Source of the DNA: Clostridiales bacterium
GTDB lineage: Bacteria; Bacillota_A; Clostridia; Christensenellales; CAG-917
Direction: 5' to 3'
DNA length: 13,409 nucleotides
Assembly (NCBI GenBank): GCA_031282095.1
Contig: JAITEJ010000187.1
Location: forward strand, 1 to 13,409
Part shown: one piece after another, positions 7,376-13,041 of the stretch
Layout: the number at the start of each line of letters is the position of its first letter
Numbering within the stretch: the stretch's first letter is position 1
Translations under genes and position numbers: made by a program
The notes under the pieces: generated by a model
What the model saw: only the letters and a program-made list of their open reading frames with translations
Told to the model about the DNA's origin: nothing
Databases searched by the model: none

Positions 7376-7945
7376 ATGTCTGAAAAATATTTTAAGAAGC
7401 TTGTCGGAGACAGGATATATCTCTCACCGATGAGAATTGAGGACGCGGAACAGTATACCGAGTGGCTTAACGACTTTCGCGTGACTGACGGTTTGCAAGG
7501 CGAAAATCTTTTGACCGTCGTCAGGGAAAAGGCTTGGCTGGAGGACGCTTTGCGCGGAGATGACAGGCATTTTGCCATAGTGTGCTTAAAAGACGACAAA
7601 CTCATAGGGAATTGCGGCTTTAACATCATAAAGCACCGCAACCGTTACGGCGAAATAGGCTTATTTATCGGCGATGAAGAAAACCGAAGCCGCGGCTTAG
7701 GCGCGGAGATCGTCGGATTGCTGTTGGATTACGGTTTCAATTATCTGAATCTGCACAGTATAGGTATCAGTACGTACGGTTTCAATAAACGCGCGCTTGC
7801 GTGTTACAAAAAGGCGGGTTTTAAAGAAACGGGGCGTTTTCGCGAACGGGTTTTCGTGAACGGTAAATATTACGATGAGATAACTCTCGATATTTTGGAA
7901 ACCGAATTCATCGGAGACAGAATCAGAAACAAAAATCTGAAATAG
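7376..7945 (+). CDS. GNAT-family N-acetyltransferase, RimJ/RimL type
   Basis: A 189-residue cytoplasmic enzyme expected to move acetyl from acetyl-CoA to an amine. The fold is readable: beta1 GDRIYLSPMRIEDAEQYTEW (11-30), the central KLIGNCGFNII strand, GEIGLFIGD, the acetyl-CoA pyrophosphate loop RSRGLGA (104-110) with helix, then IGISTYGFNKRALACYKKAGFK (motif B) and a final ITLDILE strand. The pattern fits the RimJ/RimL/SpeG group; whether the substrate is a protein N-terminus, polyamine or antibiotic cannot be told. An excellent AAAGGAG (7363-7369) lies 6 nt before the ATG. The gene has its own terminator and appears monocistronic, following a repeat-filled spacer. Confidence 0.9.
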   Translation: MSEKYFKKLVGDRIYLSPMRIEDAEQYTEWLNDFRVTDGLQGENLLTVVREKAWLEDALRGDDRHFAIVCLKDDKLIGNCGFNIIKHRNRYGEIGLFIGDEENRSRGLGAEIVGLLLDYGFNYLNLHSIGISTYGFNKRALACYKKAGFKETGRFRERVFVNGKYYDEITLDILETEFIGDRIRNKNLK

Positions 7946-7974
7946 CGCTAGCGGCGTGTCGTGAAAACAATTAT

Positions 7975-8005
7975 AAAAAAGGCGGTCTTGCGGTCGTCTT
8001 TTTTT
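7975..8005 (+). terminator. Intrinsic terminator after the acetyltransferase gene
   Basis: The sequence AAAAAAGGCGGTC-ttgc-GGTCGTCTTTTTTT forms a stem of about 10 bp with three G-U pairs and a 4-nt loop, followed by a T7 tract. It starts about 30 nt after the stop codon. Confidence 0.85.
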
Positions 8006-8272
8006 GTAGGGCGGCTTTGTTTTAATAATCCGCAGAGATCGTATCGATTGTTTTTGTCGCGGTAAATGAAGTCCGTATCCGATTTTTAACTTGTGTAAAA
8101 TTGCCTAACGGTTGTTCGCATTATACTAAGCGGACGCATGTCCGATTTTCGCGGTCTGAGAATTGCGCGCGGCACGTCAAAACCGCCTCACGGCGAATAT
8201 GAAAACCGCTCGAAGTTATGACGGTGTTAGGCGCTGATATGCCTGTTTTGATAACCCGCGGAAACTTTTATT
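8006..8272. other. Spacer between convergent genes, with one weak minus-strand terminator
   Basis: No supported gene. A weak hairpin CGCC-GTGA-GGCG followed by GTTTT on the minus strand (8195-8178) could end the VOC-gene transcript about 78 nt after its stop; the stem is only 4 bp. A 27-codon ATG ORF (8138-8221, plus) has no ribosome binding site and I do not call it. Confidence 0.3.
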
Positions 8273-8707
8273 TTAACGGTTACTCTCATCGTAATAAACA
8301 AATTCGTATCTGATACCGAACGGATCGCGAAAAAAGACGGCGTAATAGTCCGGGGAATATTGCTTATAGAACTTGGGCGGAATTACCTCGTACGCGCCTA
8401 TGGATAGCAATTTCTCGTAAAATTCATCTACCGCGGCGTTATTTTTCGCGCGAAAAGCGAGATGATGCAACGCTCCGGGGCTTTCATAATCGGCGCGGAT
8501 GTTTTGCACCCTTGCCGCCGCCTGAACCACGCTGAAGATGAAGCTTGTGTTTACATATTCTATCTGACGGTAATCGTCCTCAGGCTCGCAGCTTTCACGT
8601 TTTAGATTGAGGTCAAAGCCCCAAAGCGGCATGAGTTTGTCGTAAAATTCCTCGGCGGTTTTCAGATCGTTTACGGTTATGTCAATATGGTCGATAGTCG
8701 GTTTCAT
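8273..8707 (-). CDS. VOC superfamily (glyoxalase/dioxygenase-fold) protein
   Basis: A 144-residue single-unit VOC protein with two beta-alpha-beta-beta-beta modules: IDHIDITVNDLKTAEEFYDKL at the N-terminus and LHHLAFRAKNNAAVDEFYEKL from residue 80, ending FFRDPFGIRYEFVYY. Likely metal ligands are His7, His81 or His82, and Glu135, the usual positions. The family includes glyoxalase I, fosfomycin- and bleomycin-resistance proteins and isomerases; the substrate cannot be read here. The start at ATG 8707 fits the family and has no clear Shine-Dalgarno site. It lies downstream of the PlsC-like gene on the same strand, separated by an array of copies of its own first codons. Confidence 0.88.
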   Translation of the reverse strand: MKPTIDHIDITVNDLKTAEEFYDKLMPLWGFDLNLKRESCEPEDDYRQIEYVNTSFIFSVVQAAARVQNIRADYESPGALHHLAFRAKNNAAVDEFYEKLLSIGAYEVIPPKFYKQYSPDYYAVFFRDPFGIRYEFVYYDESNR

Positions 8708-9026
8708 TTTTGCGTCTCACAATGTTTTGCGCCGTATAAATTTGTCGCAAAACTCTCCGTCGGTTTTTAAATCGTTTACGGCTATGTCAATTAGGTCGAT
8801 AGTCGGTTTCATTTTTGCGTCTCACGGCGTTTTGCGCCGTATAAGTTTGCCGTAAAATATCCTCGGCGGTTTTTAATATCAATTATATAATTCCGTCGGT
8901 TTCCGGTTTCACATTTGCGTTGTACGGCGGTTTATACCATATAAGTTTGTCGTAACAAATACCGGCGGTTTTTAAATCGTTTGCGGTTATGTCAAATACG
9001 GTTTTATCGTTTTCATTCCTGCGATT
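8636..9026. repeat. Four-unit array of roughly 105-bp copies of the VOC gene 5' end
   Basis: The units are A 8636-8740 (inside and upstream of the live gene), B 8741-8845, C 8846-8945 and D 8946-9026 (partial). The period is 105, 105 and 100 bp. Each has, in plus orientation, TTTGYCGTAA-, CGGCGGTTTT, a diverged TCGTTTACGGTTATGTCAA block and GGTTTCATTTTTGCG. Unit B keeps the open frame; C has an ATG followed at once by TGA; D is frameshifted. The ATG of D (9016-9014) overlaps the stop codon of the upstream acyltransferase gene. Unit B also has an ACGGCG/CGCCGT hairpin (8825-8841). Confidence 0.92.
8717..8812 (-). pseudogene. Truncated duplicate of the VOC gene 5' end (31 codons)
   Basis: From ATG 8812 the frame reads MKPTIDLIDIAVNDLKT and continues to about residue 24 (FCDK), closely matching the first 24 residues of the intact VOC protein (MKPTIDHIDITVNDLKT). 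It then runs through the repeat junction into a TGA at 8719-8717, just before the real gene. It lacks all metal ligands apart from the His7 region, where His is replaced by Leu. It may be translated as a short peptide but cannot be an enzyme. Confidence 0.8.
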
Positions 9027-10311
9027 CGGGATGTTTTATACCGTATATCTCTTCTATGACCGTGACAAAGAAATAGGGCGCGCGCCTTTCTTTGAAGCGG
9101 AAGTGATAAATGTTATTGTCGTCGTAAAGGTCCAAACCTTTTCCCGGCTGACAAGCGACAGTGTATAGGAATTCCGTGCCGAACGTCAATTGCGTTTTCT
9201 CACCGTTCAAAGTCCCGTCATAGGTCAAAGAGCCGCGGGTCAACGTAAGCGTCCCTTTCCCGGCAACAGTCATCTTCCTGGCTTTTTCGTCGGGAATCAT
9301 GACGCTCACCTCTTCAGCCGCGGAGAAATCCGCTGAAGACTCCGCTTCCTTCCTCACGCACGCTCTTTGCCAAACCGACCAACGGTCTATTCTGTCGGGC
9401 ACCGAGCTTGAAAAGGAGCCGGCTTCTTTATTCGCCGTGTTACCGCGCGCCGCGTCGGCGTTTAGCGGAACCAGACTGCCGTCATTGCAATAACGCACGC
9501 GTAAACCGCAGTTCGCGCACTCGATGACGTCGTTTTTGCTGTCGAACGTATATGATTCACCGCATACGGGGCATTTAAAGAGTATATTTTCCAAGCCCTC
9601 CGCGAAACGCGCCGACCTGAATTTCAAACCGCGCCGTTGTTGCCACTCGTGTTCGTTATGTTCGATAGCGGCGGAGATTTTCCTGAAAATCTCCACTTGC
9701 GAAAGATTTTGCGTTTCTTCCGCGCTCAGTACGACTTTCACGGTGGTTTCCACCCGTCCTTTGCGGTTGCGCTTAACCGCCCATTTCGGATTCGACACGC
9801 CGGCGCCGCAAATATTCATTACCGCTACGGGGCAGTTTAACCATTTGATAAGCTTCGCGGAAGATCTTCGGAAGGGCGCGGATATACCGTCGTTGGCGAC
9901 TTTGCCCTCCGGGAACAGCATTACGTCGACGCCGGCGTCGATTTGATTTTTTATGTTTCGGACGCAAGAAAAATCGGGCAAAAACTGTTTTTTCCATATG
10001 ACGCCGCCGCGATCCAAAAACCACGCGAAAAATCTCTGGTAATACATATTTTCCGCGACGACGAAAGATATGTGCCGGGGCCACACGGCTTGGCATACGA
10101 AAATGAAATCTATAGGCGAAACGTGATTCGCCAAAATAAGCATAGGCGCGCGTGTTTTACGATAGACCTTGCGCGCCGTTTTGTCGGTGCGCGCGCCGAA
10201 GATCAATCGCGCGGCGGCAATCAGTAACGGCATGACCGAATACCACAGGACGCGGCTGTATTTCAACGGTTTCGCCGTATTTTTCTTTTCCATTGATTTT
10301 TCTTTCTTCAC
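9013..10311 (-). CDS. PlsC-type acyltransferase with C-terminal zinc ribbon
   Basis: A 432-residue protein, about twice the usual length of 1-acylglycerol-3-phosphate acyltransferases. A membrane-associating stretch (about residues 20-40, VLWYSVMPLLIAAARLIFG) precedes the acyltransferase core: NHVSPID with His63 and Asp68 (the HX4D motif) and FPEGK (133-137). Family members transfer acyl chains to lysophospholipids at the cytoplasmic membrane. Unusual is residues 247-268, a CPVC...CANC zinc ribbon, followed by an acidic linker and a beta-rich tail (about 335-425). The start is uncertain: GTG 10311 has AAGGGG 4 nt upstream, while ATG 10293 has only a purine-rich leader. Its TGA overlaps the ATG of a fossil copy of the VOC gene start, suggesting the two were once translationally coupled. 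Confidence 0.85.
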   Translation of the reverse strand: MKKEKSMEKKNTAKPLKYSRVLWYSVMPLLIAAARLIFGARTDKTARKVYRKTRAPMLILANHVSPIDFIFVCQAVWPRHISFVVAENMYYQRFFAWFLDRGGVIWKKQFLPDFSCVRNIKNQIDAGVDVMLFPEGKVANDGISAPFRRSSAKLIKWLNCPVAVMNICGAGVSNPKWAVKRNRKGRVETTVKVVLSAEETQNLSQVEIFRKISAAIEHNEHEWQQRRGLKFRSARFAEGLENILFKCPVCGESYTFDSKNDVIECANCGLRVRYCNDGSLVPLNADAARGNTANKEAGSFSSSVPDRIDRWSVWQRACVRKEAESSADFSAAEEVSVMIPDEKARKMTVAGKGTLTLTRGSLTYDGTLNGEKTQLTFGTEFLYTVACQPGKGLDLYDDNNIYHFRFKERRAPYFFVTVIEEIYGIKHPESQE

Positions 10312-10363
10312 GATGCCCCTTCTTCATTCCGTTTCAAATGCAAAAACATATAGCTTTTAAATA

Positions 10364-10393
10364 ATAATAGCATAGTTCTTACCTTTCTGTAAA
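10364..10393 (-). promoter_or_regulatory. Probable sigma-A promoter of the PlsC-like gene
   Basis: On the minus strand, TTTACA (10393-10388), an 18-nt spacer and TATTAT (10369-10364), placed about 50-55 nt upstream of the GTG start, in an AT-rich stretch. It is divergent from the dpaA promoter. Confidence 0.55.
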
Positions 10394-10472
10394 CACGGAA
10401 AGAGAAGAAAGTGTCGTTTAAAGTCAAAATTCGCATAATGTTTTTACAAAACCTTAATGTTTCACCTTTCAC

Positions 10473-10499
10473 ACGGCGGACGATTTTTGACATAGTATA
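10473..10499 (+). promoter_or_regulatory. Sigma-K-like (late mother-cell) promoter of dpaA
   Basis: AC (10473-10474), 16 nt, then CATAGTATA (10491-10499). This matches the known sigma-K pattern AC, 16 nt, CATANNNTA. The predicted start falls just before the GGAGG at 10506-10510, which serves ATG 10519. In Bacillus subtilis the homologous spoVFAB operon is sigma-K controlled, which supports the reading. An overlapping TTGACA (10487-10492) has no -10 box at 16-18 nt. Confidence 0.6.
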
Positions 10500-10518
10500 C
10501 AGCATGGAGGAAAGCCGT

Positions 10519-11250
10519 ATGCAACGTCTTTGGTTTGACGAGTCCGATGAAAGGGTGCGGATTTTAAGAGAACTTTGGAAAAACAGAGCGGTGACCGCCG
10601 AGAACGGCGCGCCCGTTTATATATTCGCTCCTAATAAGCTGTTGACCGTGAGCGACGTTTCGGAATTGGACGGCGGCGCTTGTATATTCGCGGGGTTTGC
10701 CGACCGTGATGCGGCGGAGCTTTTAAGGACGCGCGGCTCGCGGCTGAAACTGTTTTCAGAGGACGAGTGTTTCATATCGGAAAACGCGTGGCTTACCGCA
10801 GAGGGCGCGCTTTCCGTGCTAATCGCCAAGACGAAACGCTCCCTTGCCGAACTTTGCATCCTGATAGTAGGTTTCGGCAGAGTGGGCCGCGCAATGGCGC
10901 GTACCTTGCGCAACAACCATGCCGACATCACCGTCGCCACGACCTCTAAGGCGGCGGAGGCGGCTCATATTGCAAAGACTGTCGTCACGGGCGAATGGGA
11001 TTTAAAACGTTACGACACGGTAATAAACACCGTCCCCGTGCGTCTTTTCAGCGAAAAGGACTACGATGCGTTAAGCTCCGGGCGGCTTTACATGGAGCTT
11101 GCTTCGCCGCCGTACGGCATCGACATGGTCGCCGCGGCGGCGGCGGGCGTCGCAGTCGCCGCGGAACCCGCGATTCCCGCGCGGTTTGCGCCGGAATCGG
11201 CGGCGCGGCTTATGGAACGTTCAATGACCGCCGTCTTAGAAATAACATAA
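10519..11250 (+). CDS. dpaA: Dipicolinate synthase subunit A
   Basis: A 243-residue homologue of SpoVFA, which with the flavoprotein subunit B oxidises dihydrodipicolinate to dipicolinate in the mother cell late in sporulation; the product loads the spore core with calcium. The second half is a Rossmann domain with GFGRVG (118-123), then ITVATTSKAAE, DTVINTVPVRLFSE and YMELASPPYGIDM, the typical SpoVFA pattern, and ends with PAIPARFAPESAARLM. The start at 10519 is set by GGAGG 8 nt upstream; the in-frame ATGs at 10411 and 10504 lie before the promoter's end or lack a site. At about 297 residues B. subtilis SpoVFA is some 50 longer, with most of the loss in the N-terminal domain. dpaB follows after 111 bp. 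Confidence 0.92.
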   Translation: MQRLWFDESDERVRILRELWKNRAVTAENGAPVYIFAPNKLLTVSDVSELDGGACIFAGFADRDAAELLRTRGSRLKLFSEDECFISENAWLTAEGALSVLIAKTKRSLAELCILIVGFGRVGRAMARTLRNNHADITVATTSKAAEAAHIAKTVVTGEWDLKRYDTVINTVPVRLFSEKDYDALSSGRLYMELASPPYGIDMVAAAAAGVAVAAEPAIPARFAPESAARLMERSMTAVLEIT

Positions 11251-11311
11251 TTGGGAAATAAGGCTGATCGGCAACCGTATATAGTAACGGGGATACGGGT
11301 TATTCGATACG

Positions 11312-11337
11312 CGGAGATTATGTGAAACTCCGTTTTT
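11312..11337 (+). terminator. Weak terminator-like hairpin between dpaA and dpaB
   Basis: CGGAG (11312-11316) and CTCCG (11328-11332) enclose an 11-nt loop and are followed by TTTTT. The short stem and large loop make it weak. It may let some transcripts stop after dpaA, lowering dpaB, or do nothing. Confidence 0.35.
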
Positions 11338-11361
11338 AAAAATCGCGCGGGGGAATTATGT

Positions 11362-11928
11362 ATGAAGAGAATAGGGCTTGCGGTAACGGGATCATTCTGT
11401 ACTTTCGGGGAAATTTTGAAAAGTATCGCCGCGCTTAAATCGGCGGAGTACGACATAACTCCTATTTTAAGCTACCATGCGGCACAGTTAAACACCAAAT
11501 TTTATAAGGCTTCGGATTTCAAGGAAGAACTTGAGCGGCTTTGCGGACGCGACGCGCTTGTCACCATACCCGACGCGGAGCCTATCGGTACGTCCGAAAA
11601 TTTAGGGCTTGTTATCGTCGCGCCTTGCACGGGAAACACCCTGTCTAAAATCGCCAACGGCATAACGGATACGCCGGTTACAATGGCGGTGAAAGCGCAG
11701 CTTCGCAACGGCCGCCCGGTGCTGATAGCAATATCGTCCAACGACGCTTTAGGCGCCAACGCCAAAAATCTGGGCGGGTTGCTGAATACCAAGAACGTCT
11801 ATTTCGTGCCGTTCAGACAGGATAATCCTTTTAAAAAAAATAACTCCCTGATAGCCGATTTAAGCCTGCTACCTATCGCCGCCGAAAACGCGTTGGAGGG
11901 CAAACAATTGCAGCCGCTGTTTTTGTAG
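11362..11928 (+). CDS. dpaB: Dipicolinate synthase subunit B (flavoprotein)
   Basis: A 188-residue protein of the phosphopantothenoylcysteine-decarboxylase-like flavoprotein fold, close in length to B. subtilis SpoVFB (about 200). Shared blocks are IGLAVTGSFCTFGE (residues 4-17), NTKFY, VIVAPCTGNTLSKIANGITD with the FMN-contacting segment, TPVTMAVKAQLRNGRPVLIA, ISSNDALGANAKNLGGLL, TKNVYFVPFRQDNPFKKNNS and the terminal QLQPLFL. It pairs with DpaA to form dipicolinate synthase in the mother cell. GGGGGA at 11349-11354 lies about 7 nt before the ATG. No clear own promoter was seen, so it should be transcribed with dpaA. Confidence 0.95.
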   Translation: MKRIGLAVTGSFCTFGEILKSIAALKSAEYDITPILSYHAAQLNTKFYKASDFKEELERLCGRDALVTIPDAEPIGTSENLGLVIVAPCTGNTLSKIANGITDTPVTMAVKAQLRNGRPVLIAISSNDALGANAKNLGGLLNTKNVYFVPFRQDNPFKKNNSLIADLSLLPIAAENALEGKQLQPLFL

Positions 11929-12370
11929 CCGCGGCGCGGTTTATCGGCGTCATGCGCATATTGCGCCCGCATAAATTGCCCGTTAAAACCAAAATTATCC
12001 TTGCAGCTTCGGAGAAATGCGTTTGTGAGCGGCGCACGCATACCATGCCTATATGCGGGATTGCAATAACAAATTTACCGTGACGCGTTCGAGCGGTGTG
12101 CGATTTTGAGAGGAAACACGGCAAGTATTAAAACGAAAATTCTGTGAACACTAATTTGAGGCAATAGGCAGTCGGGGAGAAAATATGGGCGTGCGTCGTC
12201 GTTACTCGGTATTTATCAGCCGGTGCGCGGTAACGTCGCCGCGTTGAGTCCGAACTTGCCGAGGATCTTGTTTGCCGCGGTATTATTGCGTAATTTGAGA
12301 GAGAACGCGGTTATAAACCGGACGAACAGTCCGCCCGTTTAAGGACCGTAAATATAACGGAGGATAAAAA
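11929..12370. other. Spacer without an ordinary gene
   Basis: No long frame here looks like a protein, and the minus-strand frames at 11873-12124 and 11799-12041 are antisense shadows running into dpaB. A perfect small hairpin CGGAC-GAACA-GTCCG occurs at 12319-12333, upstream of the short ORF at 12371. A 20-codon ORF (12185-12247) is listed separately. No dpaB terminator with a T-tract was found. Confidence 0.4.
12185..12247 (+). CDS. Candidate 20-residue ORF (weak)
   Basis: ATG 12185 follows GGGGAG (12174-12179) with a 5-nt gap, a reasonable ribosome binding site. The peptide begins MGVRRRYSVFISRC and ends TSPR. It has no recognisable family or clear structure. One good Shine-Dalgarno match in 1.1 kb of spacer is not strong evidence. 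Confidence 0.2.
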   Translation: MGVRRRYSVFISRCAVTSPR

Positions 12371-12445
12371 ATGAATTTAACGACAAAACTGAAGCGGAAT
12401 CTGAAAAAAGTACGGTCGGCGGCAAAAAAGTTGTTTCGGACGTAA
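12371..12445 (+). CDS. Small ORF encoding a 24-residue cationic amphipathic helix
   Basis: A perfect GGAGG (12359-12363) lies 7 nt (ATAAAAA) before ATG 12371; the ORF ends TAA at 12445. Nine of the 24 residues are Lys or Arg and none is acidic. On a helical wheel L3, L7, L11, V14, A18, L21 and F22 fall on one narrow face, while K6, K8, R9, K12, K13, R15, K19, K20 and R23 cover the rest. This complete separation is typical of membrane-surface-binding helices such as antimicrobial or membrane-targeting peptides. No homologue is recognised. It sits alone downstream of dpaB, followed by a small CCGCG/CGCGG hairpin (12457-12473). It could be a real small protein or a chance ORF; the ribosome site and the helix together favour real. 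Confidence 0.5.
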   Translation: MNLTTKLKRNLKKVRSAAKKLFRT

Positions 12446-12576
12446 AGAGGAAAAATCCGCGGAATTTTCGCGGCGCGCGGGTCTTTTGCGGCATAGCATA
12501 TGCGTAAATTATCCGACGCGGCATAGACGGCAAACGATTATTTCAACGGAATTTTTCGAAAATTCTACCGTGAGAT
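12446..12576. other. Hairpins after the small ORF
   Basis: Two inverted repeats are visible. CCGCG-gaatttt-CGCGG (12457-12473) has TCTTTT shortly after it and could be a weak terminator of the small ORF. GAATTTT-TCG-AAAATTC (12549-12565) is a perfect 7-bp AT-rich palindrome of unknown role. No gene is seen. Confidence 0.35.
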
Positions 12577-12973
12577 GAGCCGTTTTTCCCGGATTAGCCC
12601 GACGGAAGGCGGCATTTCGTTTTTCCCCGCAACCGCTTATGTTTACATCGGCTCAGCGGGTCGGAAACCGTCGGGCATATCTGAAAAAACACGTAAAACG
12701 CCGGTATATAGGAAAAAGTATGAAGTTGTGAAAACAAACTTTGTTTATTGATAGTTTAAAGTATGATGAGTGCTGTAATAATGGCTTACAGCAGCTGTTT
12801 TGCCCGGCTTGACCCTTGTCGGTCGGCGGCATTGCGTGTGTCGGGACGTTTCTCCGCCGCCGCCGTTTACGCAGGCTTCAACGAGTCGAAAACCGGCTGT
12901 GTATCGGAAAAGCGTGTAAAACGCCGGTATATGGGCAGAAGTACGGAATTAAAATGAACTTTGCTTATAGATA
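12577..12973. repeat. Diverged direct duplication of a roughly 180-bp unit
   Basis: Copy 1 spans about 12577-12754 and copy 2 about 12792-12973, offset 215-223 bp. The best block is GTAAAACGCCGGTATAT (12693 and 12916). Others are GCGGCATT-CGT, CGTTT-TCC, TCG-AAACCG, and ACTTTG-TTAT-GATA near the ends. Copy 2 lies in a 64-codon frame (12763-12957) ending EKRVKRRYMGRSTELK; copy 1 in the matching frame reads KKHVKRRYIGKSMKL before a stop at nearly the same place. Neither has a ribosome binding site, so I list the region as repeat rather than gene; it could be two decayed copies of a small gene. Confidence 0.75.
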
Positions 12974-13041
12974 AATCCGAGCTTATAGATAATTCCGTCA
13001 GTCACGCAGGCGCGTAGTATAAATGCTTTTGTTAATATGTA

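Noticed and set aside
8138..8221. 27-codon ORF after a TTGCCT...TATACT promoter-like pair
   Set aside because: The spacer is only 15 nt, there is no Shine-Dalgarno site and the peptide has no recognisable feature.
10308..10505. 65-codon minus-strand frame ending GTGA on the PlsC-like start
   Set aside because: It covers the dpaA and PlsC-like promoters, has no ribosome site, and its overlap is explained by the GTG start.
10411..10518. Upstream extension of dpaA to the ATG at 10411
   Set aside because: It would precede the sigma-K-like promoter and has no similarity to DpaA; GGAGG supports ATG 10519.
12763..12957. 64-codon ATG frame as a normal gene
   Set aside because: No ribosome binding site or known family; it overlaps the duplicated unit, so it is reported under that repeat instead.
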